Below, one piece after another: positions 47,142 to 56,832 of a stretch of 64,000 nt of DNA (position 1 is the stretch's first letter; each line of letters begins with the position of its first letter). Below the pieces are notes generated by a model, which searched no databases, was not told where the DNA came from, and saw nothing but the letters and a program-made list of their open reading frames with translations. Location of the stretch: NCBI RefSeq assembly GCF_020150455.1, contig NZ_CP083740.1, positions 558,001 to 622,000 of the forward strand, read 5' to 3'. The translations under genes and the position numbers were made by a program. Source of the DNA: Bremerella sp. TYQ1 (GTDB lineage Bacteria > Planctomycetota > Planctomycetia > Pirellulales > Pirellulaceae).

Positions 47142-50114
47142 ATGAGCGTAATTAATATAGAGTCTTTTCAAAGCGGTTCGCATTGGCGTCGTTGGAATCC
47201 ACATTTACATGCACCCGGCACACTACTAAACGATCAATTTGCTGGCGACTGGGAGGGATATCTGAATGCCATTGAAAAGGCTATGCCAGCAGTCGAGGTT
47301 TTAGGAGTAACCGATTATCTTTGTATCGATACATACAAAGCCGTTTGGAACTACAAAAATGCTGGAAGACTTAAAAATGTCCAGTTCATGTTTCCAAATG
47401 TCGAATTTCGATTGACCATCGAAACTGACAAGCGAAAGGGAATTAACCTCCATCTGCTCTTTAGTCCCGATGACCCCAGCCACATCGAACGTATCGAAGG
47501 GGCATTACTAAGTCTTGCATTCGAGTACCAAGGCAGCCCGTATCGCTGTACTCCTTCGGACTTTGAGCGGCTTGGTCGCGCTCATAATGGCCTTCTGACA
47601 GATAATATGGCCGCACGTCGCGAGGGTGCCAATCAATTCAAGGTCACTCTTGAAGACCTGAGAAAGCTCTTTAGGGGTGATAAGTGGGTGTTAGATAACT
47701 GCGTAATTGGTGTCGCAGCAAGCAGCAATGATGGCACTGCTGGCCTCCAGGCAGATGCATCGTTTTCGGCTTTGCGACAAGAGATTGAGGGTTTTGCAAA
47801 TGTGATATTCTCGTCGAATGCAAAGACCCGTGAGTTTTGGCTTGGGAAGAGCACCGCCGCAGATGTTCTAAAGTTGACGTCGGTTTATGGTGGCGTTAAG
47901 CCATGCTTGCACGGATGCGATGCTCACTCGGTCGCAAAGACTTGCAAGCCAGATGACAATAGATATTGCTGGATCAAAGGAGATCCATCATTTGAGACTC
48001 TTAGACAAGCACTATTGGAGCCTGAAGCTAGAGTTTGGATTGGGGAACATGCTCCTACACGCCATGATGCAAGTCAGTGTATCGAACGCCTATCCACGAA
48101 GAAAACACCGTGGATAAAGAATGATTCGATTCCGTTTAATAATGGCCTCGTGGCAATAATTGGTTCCCGTGGATCAGGAAAGACTGCACTAGCGGACATT
48201 CTTGCCATAGGATCGAATGTCACCTCCCCACTCGATTTGCCGACATCTTTTATTCATCGTGCATCCAATCCGGTCAATTACCTAAACGAAGCGGAGATTC
48301 ATACCTTCTGGGGCGACGGGACAAGTGTTCCGCGATGGATGAATCTACGCCTGAGAGATGCTGGTGAAGAATCAGTGCGATATTTGTCTCAGCAATTCGT
48401 CGAGCAACTTTGTTCTGCTGAGGGATTGGCAATAGAACTTAGAAAGGAAATTGAACGCGTCGTATTTGATGCAACTGAGCCAGCAGATCGGTGCGATGCG
48501 GGCTCCTTTGAAGAGCTTGCGGAAGTCTACTTGAAGCCAGTTCGCAGGAATCGGGAAGTTGCCCAAGAATCCATCGAAAACACGTCCGGCCAAGTCAACG
48601 CCGAGGAGTTACTTCATGCCAGAATTCCCACTATCGAAAGAGAGCAAAAAGAGAGATTGGCGAGAATTGCGAAATTCAAAGGCGAAATGGCTACCTTGAT
48701 CCCCACTGACAAAGAAGAGCATGCAAAGACGCTTGCAAGACTTGAAGCAGCCCTATTAAAGATGAACCTTGAGGTAGAGAAACTGAATCGCTCAAAGCTT
48801 CGAGTACAAGACCTCTATCGAGAAGTGGACAACACCAGAAAGAAAATCGCTCCGCAAGAACTGAATACTCTAATGATTTCCTTCTCGGAGACCGGTCTAT
48901 CAGCCGAGGATTGGATTGGCTTTGAAATGGTGTTCAAGGGCGATGTCGATTCGATTCTGAATGAGAGAGCGGCCACTATCGGGAAGCATATCCAATCTAT
49001 TCTAAACGGAGATGGGACGGCACCCGACCTTTCCACTGTACCGTATGAAAAATGGCCAATGAATATCCTGAGAACGGCACGCGACAAGGCCAAGGAGCAA
49101 GTCGGGTTGGATGCACGAAAACAACAACGCTACAACCAACTTCAACAGCAGGTAGCTGCCGATGAGAAGCAGCAGGAGAAATCTGTACTCGAACTAGCAG
49201 ATGCCAAAGGTGCCGAAGCTCGACGAGTGAATCTTGTGGAACGACGACGGGAGTTATACGTCGAAGTATTTCAATCGTTTCTCGATGAGAAACAGATTCT
49301 AGAAGACTTGTATGCGCCACTTCAGTTAACGCTTAAGGACGCGACAGGGTCTCTGAAAAGGCTACGGCTCTCCGTCTCTCGCGACATAGATGTTAGCAAA
49401 TGGATAAACGCTGGTGAGCAGCTTCTCGATCTTCGCAAAGAGTCAGAACTTCGCGGTCATGGGGCATTGCAGAAACATGTCGAGAAGTTGTTGTTGCCCG
49501 CATGGCAAGCCGGAACGGCAGAAGATGTCGGTGCGGCCATGCAAGAATTCATCAGAACGACTTACCCTGAAGTGCTTAAGGCGATGCCCACAACAATTAC
49601 CCCAAGCAAGCGACCAGCATGGATTCAGCAGGTTGCAACTTGGTTTTACAGCACTGAACATATCGAAATGCAATACAGCATTACATATGACGGAGTTGCC
49701 ATTGAACAGCTTTCACCGGGTACTCGCGGAATCGTCTTGCTGCTTTTGTACCTTGTAATTGATGCACAAGATCGACGCCCTCTTATAATCGATCAGCCTG
49801 AAGAGAATCTTGATCCCAAGTCCGTCTTTGAGGAATTGGTCCCTCATTTCAGAGAAGCAAGGAAGAGACGACAGGTCATTATTGTTACCCACAATGCGAA
49901 TCTAGTTGTTAATACTGATGCCGATCAAGTAATCGTCGCTGCATCAGAGACAAATGTCGATGGCGGATTGCCCAATGTTACCTACCGATGCGGGGCGATC
50001 GAAAATCCCAGCATCAGGAAAGCCGTATGCGAGATTCTAGAAGGAGGAGAACAGGCATTTCTTGATCGCGAACGCAGATATAGATTACAGCGGAAAATCG
50101 AGGTTGAAGAATGA
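47142..50114 (+). CDS. PHP domain-SMC-like ATPase (TrlF family), probable defence protein
   Basis: This is a 990-residue protein with an N-terminal PHP-type phosphoesterase-like domain (HLHAPG near residue 22, GVTDYL near 57) and a split SMC/ABC ATPase: Walker A GSRGSGKT (about 341-348), a long coiled-coil middle (about 470-780), signature LSPGTRG (near 855), Walker B LIIDQPEENLDP (near 879) and H-loop VTHNANLV (near 917). This is the layout of TrlF-family AAA-like ATPases, frequent in defence islands. I start at 47142; the frame extends to 47049. Base composition looks more AT-rich than the flanking metabolic genes. No partner gene shares its operon. Mechanism unknown; the PHP domain may cut nucleic acid or nucleotides. 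Confidence 0.82.
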   Translation: MSVINIESFQSGSHWRRWNPHLHAPGTLLNDQFAGDWEGYLNAIEKAMPAVEVLGVTDYLCIDTYKAVWNYKNAGRLKNVQFMFPNVEFRLTIETDKRKGINLHLLFSPDDPSHIERIEGALLSLAFEYQGSPYRCTPSDFERLGRAHNGLLTDNMAARREGANQFKVTLEDLRKLFRGDKWVLDNCVIGVAASSNDGTAGLQADASFSALRQEIEGFANVIFSSNAKTREFWLGKSTAADVLKLTSVYGGVKPCLHGCDAHSVAKTCKPDDNRYCWIKGDPSFETLRQALLEPEARVWIGEHAPTRHDASQCIERLSTKKTPWIKNDSIPFNNGLVAIIGSRGSGKTALADILAIGSNVTSPLDLPTSFIHRASNPVNYLNEAEIHTFWGDGTSVPRWMNLRLRDAGEESVRYLSQQFVEQLCSAEGLAIELRKEIERVVFDATEPADRCDAGSFEELAEVYLKPVRRNREVAQESIENTSGQVNAEELLHARIPTIEREQKERLARIAKFKGEMATLIPTDKEEHAKTLARLEAALLKMNLEVEKLNRSKLRVQDLYREVDNTRKKIAPQELNTLMISFSETGLSAEDWIGFEMVFKGDVDSILNERAATIGKHIQSILNGDGTAPDLSTVPYEKWPMNILRTARDKAKEQVGLDARKQQRYNQLQQQVAADEKQQEKSVLELADAKGAEARRVNLVERRRELYVEVFQSFLDEKQILEDLYAPLQLTLKDATGSLKRLRLSVSRDIDVSKWINAGEQLLDLRKESELRGHGALQKHVEKLLLPAWQAGTAEDVGAAMQEFIRTTYPEVLKAMPTTITPSKRPAWIQQVATWFYSTEHIEMQYSITYDGVAIEQLSPGTRGIVLLLLYLVIDAQDRRPLIIDQPEENLDPKSVFEELVPHFREARKRRQVIIVTHNANLVVNTDADQVIVAASETNVDGGLPNVTYRCGAIENPSIRKAVCEILEGGEQAFLDRERRYRLQRKIEVEE

Positions 50115-50236
50115 ACCCACTTTATCCGTCGACTAGTACTTCATCTTGTCGAGCGGAAATAAGAAAAGCCTACGTTTCAATTTATAGAACGCAGACTGGT
50201 TGATCGCACCGCTGTTGCCCGAAAGGTGCCGGATCT

Positions 50237-50317
50237 GCTCGGATCACCACGACCCACATCTATGACAAACTTAGGCGTTCTGCCACCGAGAGTGCCAGCC
50301 ACGACATGCTGGTGTAA
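50237..50317 (+). pseudogene. Relic of a tyrosine recombinase C-terminus (second)
   Basis: Codons 50237-50317 read ARITTTHIYDKLRRSATESA then SHDMLV and a stop. This resembles the end of planctomycete tyrosine recombinases (GHADARTTTRLYDRR type), with the Tyr nucleophile in HIYDK. Upstream the frame is broken. The copy lies about 120 bp after the PHP-SMC ATPase gene, within a 313-bp gap that otherwise shows nothing recognisable. Confidence 0.55.
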
Positions 50318-50427
50318 CGGCTGCTGAACTATTCTCTGATATAGGAATCGTCCGATTAAGTAACTCACCAAATCACAAGTCCAAGCTCTCGACATTCCAT
50401 GCGACAACAGCACGCAAGGGGGCAGCG

Positions 50428-50808
50428 TCAGTCACCAAGTTTTCGAGTGATTCTATGAAATTCCACGGGGGTGGTCGGTTCAAAGCTCATTGCATATCCA
50501 TAACAAACGCTCGTCCATTGATCATTATCATAGAACGCTAATACGATCGATTTGACGGTTTGGTAGTGAATTTTTAGTGCATCTTTCAATTCGTGTTCAA
50601 ACTCGTTCCATTTGACGGATTCACCCTCTTCAAGTTTGTTGTCATATTTTTCAAAAATGTCGTGGGCAAGATCGATCTCTCCTTCATCCCAGTCAAGTGA
50701 CAATATGAGCGATTCTACCGGGTGCTTTCGAGTATCGATGGTTTCCCCAATAGTGCGGACTTGAAACTTTAGCTTTTCAAGCTCCCTGGTGATCTCTTCA
50801 TTGTTCAT
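50428..50808 (-). CDS. Hypothetical protein, cytosolic partner of the membrane protein encoded upstream
   Basis: This is a 126-residue acidic, soluble protein with no family I recognise. It starts with a charged helix (NNEEITRELEKLKFQVRTIG), followed by an acidic region (LDWDEGEIDLAHDIFEKYDN) and a beta-rich C-terminus (SIVLAFYDNDQWTSVCYGY). Its start overlaps the stop of the upstream membrane-anchored gene by four bases, so the two are translationally coupled. Position between two defence modules suggests a two-gene defence or toxin-antitoxin-like unit, but this is guilt by association only. Confidence 0.7.
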   Translation of the reverse strand: MNNEEITRELEKLKFQVRTIGETIDTRKHPVESLILSLDWDEGEIDLAHDIFEKYDNKLEEGESVKWNEFEHELKDALKIHYQTVKSIVLAFYDNDQWTSVCYGYAMSFEPTTPVEFHRITRKLGD

Positions 50809-51257
50809 GCCTTACCCTCCAATTGGTAAATAATTGCGTTCAACTCTGACACCGCATCTTGCATCTTTGCCTGAAGCTCGTGAACGTCTTCGGCAGCGGG
50901 GTCCCCAGCATTCCACGAAACTTCGTAAGAGTTTAGTTTGGTTTGTCCACCTGTCAGAAGTGATCGGAGACTTGCATCAGGTCCACCTGCATCGATGGTT
51001 CCAAGTGCATGATCAAAATGTTCGCGAATCTTCTGAATAAGCTCCTGGGGGCGCACACCACGAGCCTTGTTCTTATTGGAAGTAGGAAGACGCCTAATCT
51101 CATCTTGGGCTCGCTTCAGCCGTTCAATTACTGTTGTGAGACCGAACTTTCGGATGTCTGACTTGAGCTGGTTTCGATAGGTCCTAGCTTGAGTTGCTTG
51201 CCAAATCGTGACGGCAGTTCCAGCCAAAGTCACAACGGTGCCAACTACAGTCACCAT
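50805..51257 (-). CDS. Hypothetical single-pass membrane protein
   Basis: This protein is about 150 residues with one N-terminal membrane helix (MVTVVGTVVTLAGTAVTIW) and a cytoplasmic helical domain (IERLKRAQDEIRRLP, ELIQKIREHFDHALGTI, VHELQAKMQDAVSELNAIIY). I start at 51257, which puts the helix at the N-terminus; an in-frame ATG at 51308 adds 17 polar residues and lacks a ribosome site. It overlaps the following cytosolic gene by four bases. No family recognised. A signal-anchored coiled protein plus a small soluble partner inside a defence island is reminiscent of membrane effectors, without proof. Confidence 0.68.
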   Translation of the reverse strand: MVTVVGTVVTLAGTAVTIWQATQARTYRNQLKSDIRKFGLTTVIERLKRAQDEIRRLPTSNKNKARGVRPQELIQKIREHFDHALGTIDAGGPDASLRSLLTGGQTKLNSYEVSWNAGDPAAEDVHELQAKMQDAVSELNAIIYQLEGKA

Positions 51258-51569
51258 GCTGTCTAGTTCCAAGAATTTTCCCCTCTTCTCGCCGTTTTGC
51301 AATGGCATTCAACGCGAGACCGAAGTCCGTGCAAGCCTGCAACCAACCTAAAAACGGTCCTTAGCTTTGCGAAATGTATCGAAACGTGTTCCATCTGACA
51401 ACAACCGGCGGCGATCTCCGGCCTTCTCCATCGGAATCGAGCCGAGCGGATCAGCAACGCCAATCACACCGCCAGCCAGCCTATTACGATCCCCGCTGAA
51501 ACCGGTTCAACCAGTTCCCACTCGATTATCGAGGGCGATGACGCAACAGTTTGCTGTGTAATCGAGTTT

Positions 51570-52721
51570 TCAACTCGTGCGAGTCAGCCAGTCCGTAATT
51601 CGCTGTTTTACTTTGTTTAATGGCAGAAACTCCTGCTCGAGTCTTCCTTGCCTTTCGCCAAGCAAACGAACGTATAGCTCCTGCTCTACGTCCGAAAGAC
51701 CGTCAGGAACTCTGGTGCCAGCCACGACGGGTTCGCACACTGCTGATTGTTTAAACTCATCAAAGTCTTGCATCGTCATCAGGAGGGGTTCTAGATGTGG
51801 AATCGCTGTCCGTGCCTTCGCCAAGAACTGTAGTCCCCAACTATCGATGTCACCCCAATAGGCAACCTTTTTGGTGACCAGCCACCGCCCCTCTGTCCAG
51901 CTCAAGTCGAATCCAGCGCCCAATACTGCAATAGTATCCTTTGCTTCAGGAAGGTGATGTTGACAAGATTCATTTTCAATGACGAGCAGGCAACTTCCGG
52001 GAAGACCAACTTCCTTCAACTCAGAAGCACGCACACGCATCTTTCTGAACGGAAGAAGCGAGCCGTCCAGATCCACGACTAACAACCAACGATCACCTTC
52101 TCGAAATGCTCCGAGGAAGCTCTCTAATCCAATACGGCTAACCTCACCGTCAAATCGGACATCCAGCAACGCGGTGACTAGCCTAGAATTGCGTTCGAAG
52201 AATTTGGTGTCAATACCTGCCAGTGAGATCGTTCGCAACGGCTGGCCTTGAGCGCAGCCTGGTGAGATCGCCATCGCGAGGCTCGATGCTTGTAAGACTT
52301 CGTCAAGCGGTTTACCCAACCAGAGCGATCTTCTACGGACAAAAAGCGAATGGAATTCAGTAGCAGTTTGCTTAACGAGAGTCGCCATCGATTGGAACTC
52401 TTGACGCACCGAGTATTCGCCAGCCGCTTCGATCCACTCACTCGGTTTTGAGAACTGCCATGTGACTGGGATATCGACTGGTGTCGACGCTGCGCGATAC
52501 TGAGTCGGCTCCCACACGACCTGACCAATTCGTACTTGCCGCCACGCTTCGATGTGCTGTTTAACGTCATCAAGAGCACCACTGAGTTTTCGTGGCGAAG
52601 GTCGTCCAATAGAGAAACGCAATGGCCATGCAGACGCTCCGCCCAGAAGCCGCGACTCCCGTAAGGTTGGGTTCTCCCATTGTCGCCGTGCTACAACCCT
52701 CAGTTCCCCTGGAGATTTCAT
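51570..52721 (-). CDS. jetD: Wadjet subunit JetD (DUF3322-DUF2220), Toprim-type nuclease
   Basis: This 383-residue protein has the JetD layout. An N-terminal DUF3322 (MKSPGELRVVARRQWENP, arm domain) is followed by a C-terminal DUF2220 Toprim-like nuclease with LLVIENESC (Glu near 249) and KVAYWGDIDSWGLQFL (DxD near 290). In Wadjet, JetD cleaves small closed circular DNA detected by the JetABC SMC motor, which removes plasmids. The start overlaps the jetC stop by four bases, and the nuclease motifs appear intact, so the system should be active. About 310 bp without a supported gene follow its stop before the membrane protein gene begins. Confidence 0.93.
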   Translation of the reverse strand: MKSPGELRVVARRQWENPTLRESRLLGGASAWPLRFSIGRPSPRKLSGALDDVKQHIEAWRQVRIGQVVWEPTQYRAASTPVDIPVTWQFSKPSEWIEAAGEYSVRQEFQSMATLVKQTATEFHSLFVRRRSLWLGKPLDEVLQASSLAMAISPGCAQGQPLRTISLAGIDTKFFERNSRLVTALLDVRFDGEVSRIGLESFLGAFREGDRWLLVVDLDGSLLPFRKMRVRASELKEVGLPGSCLLVIENESCQHHLPEAKDTIAVLGAGFDLSWTEGRWLVTKKVAYWGDIDSWGLQFLAKARTAIPHLEPLLMTMQDFDEFKQSAVCEPVVAGTRVPDGLSDVEQELYVRLLGERQGRLEQEFLPLNKVKQRITDWLTRTS

Positions 52722-55700
52722 TGTGTTCGTGCCAGCTGCTCAAGTTTCTCCCACGAGATGGAGGTCAGGCTTGCATCTTTATTTGGACGCTGCACGCAAA
52801 TAACCTTCCGCGTATGCTGCTTTAACAAACCAATTTCTTTGTTCGGAGTTACGAAGATTGGATGCAGGCTGAAAATACGGAGCGCCTCGATAATGCGACT
52901 GGCTGCTGACGGTGAACTCTTGGAAAACGCTTCATCCAGAATCACAGTGCCGTAAAGCGGGCGCGACGCGCCCGCCGGACACAACGCATAGCTCAGTGAC
53001 GCTGTGAGAATATGACTTGCCATGAGCTCCTTCTCGCCTCCACTTCCGCTTTGTGAACCAGTTCGCGGCGGTGAACGATCTCCGCTTTTGCGGTCGACCT
53101 CAACAACGAAAAATTGCAGGCGGAATCGCGGATCAAGCAGCGCCTTAGATCCTTGGAGTCGGCGATTCTCTCCCGCTTCTCGAAGGATTGCTACCATGCC
53201 CTGTAGCGCTCGAAAATGACTCTCTCCATTGTCGTCCTTTAGTGCTGCACTCCGCACCTTCTGCATGGCGATATTAAGAGCCCGCAGTCGCTCGTCCTTG
53301 ATCCTCTGCGGCTGTAGTTGAAGATAACGCCCCTCGCGAAAGTCGACCTTTACCAACGTATGATTCAGCTCGCTTATTCGCTGTTCAATTGCATCTACCT
53401 CTTCATCGATGCTCGCCAGAAGTTGCGTTACTCCTTGGTCCGAGGAACGATTCAAGTACTCCAAGAATCGCGCGCGCTTTTCAGGCAAAGCTTCCTCATT
53501 CAAGACCCTAAGGCGTTCAAGGTATTGCGGGACGTCATCGACTTCCGTGCCGACATCCGCTAAGCTACCGCTATCGATATGCTTTGCTATCCCCATACGA
53601 CGCACGAGCTGCTTCTCAATTTCTTTTTCTCGGTCGACATGCTTTAGCAGCTTTTCTTCGACAATCTTTGCCCACTTACGTTCTTCGTCGTATAAGTCCT
53701 CAACCAAAACATTAGGGGACAGTCTTATCTTTCGTTCCGCTAGTTCTAGGTCGACCTCCTCAGCAGCTGAACCAATCCGAGCTCGAGCCTTCACCTGTTC
53801 CCGCTTTGCATGTTCGTATTGCGATTCATCCCGATTGATCCTCAGCCTGAGTTCATTAATTGACTTTTGAATCGAAGCAAGTTGCTTGTTCTCTTTGTCG
53901 AACTCTACTTTTGCCAAGATAACGTCGGAATCTGGTGCCCTTAGTAGTGCCAGTCGATCAACGCTTTTCGCTAAGGCAGCCGCTGCGCTGGGCAAATCTA
54001 CAGAAGTGAAGTCAAGTTGAAGGAGCACATCGATCATTCTCAAAAGCTCATCTGCAGCTTTGAGTTTTTGCTTCTTCCCTTCATAATCCTGCTTGGCTGA
54101 CGCCACTTCCAATGCGGCAGATTGAAGTTGGCCTGCGAGGGACACAAGCTGATCTTTATTGTCGAAGCCTGTCATCCAGTCTTGGCTCAAGCTACGTTGA
54201 TCCTGTTTCTCGAATTTCCCACGGCGACCAGACATCATACCCTCCTTGGTCAGGCCATGTTCGACATTCTGCAAATCCTTCGCCGAACTGACGCAGTGCA
54301 AGTCACGTTCAGAGAGAAGCTGTCTTGCCGCTTCCGAAAGAGGATGAGTTTTAAAATTGAGTTTCCGAACAAAGCCATCTTCAAAGATATTGAGACGACC
54401 ACTGCGAGCGGGAGCATCGGCATCCAAAAGCCGTACGTGCAACCTATTGTCGCGGTGATTCACCCACTCCAATGCCTGTCTCATATGTGATCGAGGAACA
54501 AGGATGCGCAATCTCTCTGAACCGATTGCTCGCTCGATAGCACCGCGCCAAATGGTTTCAGTAGAGCTAACTTCAACAAGTTCGGCGAGGTAAGGCAATT
54601 CATTATCAGCTAGTGACAGTTGGTTTGATAGCTCCGTTCTAAATTCCTGGTACTTAGGTGGAATGTTGGAGCCAGGCCTTTGTCTCACTTTGACCAGAGT
54701 TTGTTCAATTTCTCTTGCGATGGATTCTTTTTGGCGCAAAAACGAATCTGCCTTTAATACGAGATCATAGAGTTCCTCTTTCGCAACTGACTCGCATTCA
54801 AAACGCTCTTTAAGGGCTTGTTGATTTGAATTAAATGTCTCAAGAGTCAAGTCGTCTGCGAGTTGAAGTCGTCCAATCAGCTGGCGATACTGGTCAGCAC
54901 TTTGTCGGCGTGTATCGCGAACTTGCGTTTGAATGGCAATCGTGTTTTCTAACTCACCGATAACATTCCCACCTAGCAACAAATACTTCTCGCGAAGAGT
55001 ATCAACAAAAAGGCCGTGTTCTACTTCTGTCTTGCAGAGTTTTTCAAGCTCGTTCTTGGATGACTGAAGAAGTGTCCCGAGTTGATCGACTTTTTCACCC
55101 CATTGGCGGTCAGCATAGCATGCGAACCAAACTGGAAGGGTGCGTTTGAGAAGTCGACAATCGTTGGTTTTGGTGAGGGCTTGTTTTAGACTGTTGTATT
55201 CGTTGAATACCGGCACGAGTGACTCTTGTTGTTGTTTTGCTAATTCCAGCTCCGCGTGGATTGCTGCAAGGTTGTCAAACTCGGCAGCAACCTCGATAGC
55301 GCGATCAAAAGCAGATTTGTCATCGAGAACCAACTCTCGAAAAATCTCATCAATGCTATTGAGCTGTTTCAATCCAGCCGCACGGTTGAGAAGCGTGAAT
55401 GCGTTCTCGCCAACATCGAAGAATTTTCGGGCGCGTTCCAAGTAGGATCGCTTGCTCTCAAAGAATCGTAGACCAGCCGTCTCGCGGCCTATTTTTAGAA
55501 GATGGCGGACTCCGTCGTCGTTAAGCATACGAAGCCACTTCTCAAAGGTGTGATCTTGCGCGAGAGAGAACACCCACCTTCGCTTCAGATCCTCAGCAGA
55601 GTTGCCACTGCCTTCCGTCCAAAACAGCGCCGCCAACCGAAGTACTTGTTCGCCACTGATGTACGTCGCGCAAATACCGCTCATCGTTTTTCCAGGACGC

Positions 55701-56077
55701 GCGACTTCTTGCCTCCCCTCAGCTCCGTCGCCGCCAAGCACACCACGCACATACTCGATTAACGTCCGGTCACTCTCATGCCCTCCAGTGGATGCTAGGT
55801 TGTAGCGTGGCGATGCAACCAATAGCGTCATGAGAGCGTCGACGAGAGTCGTTTTTCCGCTGCCGGTTGGACCAATGATGGCAGTTCCGGCAGGGTCAAA
55901 TTGCGCCCTATGAATACCCCGAAACGGTCCCCAATTGTAGACTTCCAGCTGACTCAACAGGTATGAAGACTCTGGTCCCGTATTAGTTACATGGTCAAAA
56001 TCGCTTTCGTCCGCGAAGAGATTCTGTTGTTCGTTGCGAGACGTTGCAGGTTGAGAATTAGGACGCTCTAGCATCAT
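52718..56077 (-). CDS. jetC: Wadjet subunit JetC (MukB-like SMC ATPase)
   Basis: This is a 1119-residue SMC-family ATPase, the motor of Wadjet. Walker A GPTGSGKT sits at about 69-76. Two long coiled-coil arms enclose a hinge region (about 440-640), and near the C-terminus come the signature SGSGGEKELMAS and Walker B YGTVILDEAFSKSS. The N-terminal QLEVYNWGPFRGIH is typical of MukB/JetC-type heads. It extrudes DNA loops with JetA and JetB and presents small circles to JetD. It overlaps jetB and jetD by four bases each, keeping subunit synthesis coupled. Length is normal for the family. Confidence 0.95.
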   Translation of the reverse strand: MMLERPNSQPATSRNEQQNLFADESDFDHVTNTGPESSYLLSQLEVYNWGPFRGIHRAQFDPAGTAIIGPTGSGKTTLVDALMTLLVASPRYNLASTGGHESDRTLIEYVRGVLGGDGAEGRQEVARPGKTMSGICATYISGEQVLRLAALFWTEGSGNSAEDLKRRWVFSLAQDHTFEKWLRMLNDDGVRHLLKIGRETAGLRFFESKRSYLERARKFFDVGENAFTLLNRAAGLKQLNSIDEIFRELVLDDKSAFDRAIEVAAEFDNLAAIHAELELAKQQQESLVPVFNEYNSLKQALTKTNDCRLLKRTLPVWFACYADRQWGEKVDQLGTLLQSSKNELEKLCKTEVEHGLFVDTLREKYLLLGGNVIGELENTIAIQTQVRDTRRQSADQYRQLIGRLQLADDLTLETFNSNQQALKERFECESVAKEELYDLVLKADSFLRQKESIAREIEQTLVKVRQRPGSNIPPKYQEFRTELSNQLSLADNELPYLAELVEVSSTETIWRGAIERAIGSERLRILVPRSHMRQALEWVNHRDNRLHVRLLDADAPARSGRLNIFEDGFVRKLNFKTHPLSEAARQLLSERDLHCVSSAKDLQNVEHGLTKEGMMSGRRGKFEKQDQRSLSQDWMTGFDNKDQLVSLAGQLQSAALEVASAKQDYEGKKQKLKAADELLRMIDVLLQLDFTSVDLPSAAAALAKSVDRLALLRAPDSDVILAKVEFDKENKQLASIQKSINELRLRINRDESQYEHAKREQVKARARIGSAAEEVDLELAERKIRLSPNVLVEDLYDEERKWAKIVEEKLLKHVDREKEIEKQLVRRMGIAKHIDSGSLADVGTEVDDVPQYLERLRVLNEEALPEKRARFLEYLNRSSDQGVTQLLASIDEEVDAIEQRISELNHTLVKVDFREGRYLQLQPQRIKDERLRALNIAMQKVRSAALKDDNGESHFRALQGMVAILREAGENRRLQGSKALLDPRFRLQFFVVEVDRKSGDRSPPRTGSQSGSGGEKELMASHILTASLSYALCPAGASRPLYGTVILDEAFSKSSPSAASRIIEALRIFSLHPIFVTPNKEIGLLKQHTRKVICVQRPNKDASLTSISWEKLEQLARTQ

Positions 56078-56832
56078 GCACTCTCCACACTGCCATCGGG
56101 TATATCAGCGTCACTCGTTGGCTGCTTTTTATCTTTCAAAATACTGAGCAATTGTTTCAGCGATTCCGGGCTTGCCAAGTGAGCGATGAGCGGCCGGATC
56201 GTGACTTCATGTTTCTTGTCAACCTCCGAAACGATCCCGTGAGCCTTGAGTTGATCGAGCAACTGGAGGAGCCGATTCTCGTCCCTGGAGTCACTTCCCG
56301 ACTCGCCGAAATAGGCCAAGAAGTTCGGGAGCAATTCATCGACCGCAATCTTTGCTGGCGACTGCCCGACACCAGACTCCTGTTCGTGCATCACAAATGC
56401 TTGCCGCAAGACGGCTACCAGCAAGGACTGCTCCAGAGTAAGTCGCTGTTTTCTTACGAGTGGATGACTCCAGCTGTCTTCATCAGATTCGACCTCAGAC
56501 GGCCTAGTCAAGGACGATTTGGGGGCAATTACCAAGAAAGCTACGCCGCGATGGGAGTCAATCCGCACTGTAAGATCGAGTGGCTCCAATGCTTTGCTCA
56601 TTGACTGTTGATGGATAATAATGCGGCGAAATAGTTCTTGCCGATTCGTCTCTTCAACATATCCATGCTTGAGTAACTCCTGCACGACCGCCTTAATATC
56701 AGGAGATGTTTGTCCAACATCCTCAACACTGGCTGAATGTTGCGCAGGCGTATCGTCGGTGACAAGTGCGTGTTCGACAGTTGGATCACCTGGGCCCTCT
56801 TCCGATGCCATTTGGTCAAAAATGTTCGTCAC
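56074..56832 (-). CDS. jetB: Wadjet subunit JetB (DUF4194, MukE/KiteA-like)
   Basis: This is a 252-residue DUF4194 protein, the winged-helix kite subunit that dimerises and binds the JetA kleisin. Visible motifs are AVVQELLKHGYVEETNRQEL, LTVRIDSHRGVAFLVI, LTLEQSLLVAVLRQAFVMHE and NRLLQLLDQLKAHGIV followed by a short beta segment. An acidic disordered N-terminus (about 1-45) precedes the fold. It sits between jetA and jetC with four-base overlaps on both sides, the expected gene order. Confidence 0.9.
   Translation of the reverse strand: MTNIFDQMASEEGPGDPTVEHALVTDDTPAQHSASVEDVGQTSPDIKAVVQELLKHGYVEETNRQELFRRIIIHQQSMSKALEPLDLTVRIDSHRGVAFLVIAPKSSLTRPSEVESDEDSWSHPLVRKQRLTLEQSLLVAVLRQAFVMHEQESGVGQSPAKIAVDELLPNFLAYFGESGSDSRDENRLLQLLDQLKAHGIVSEVDKKHEVTIRPLIAHLASPESLKQLLSILKDKKQPTSDADIPDGSVESA

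Noticed and set aside
46021..50357. Shared 13-mer GAATCGTCCGATT at 46021 and 50345 as a possible attachment duplication
   Set aside because: Repeats of 13 bp are expected by chance in 64 kb, and flanking similarity is weak.
51263..51463. Minus-strand frame after jetD, with a protein-like stretch ending KAKDRF in another frame
   Set aside because: Needs a frameshift and has no family match; too little evidence to call even a relic.
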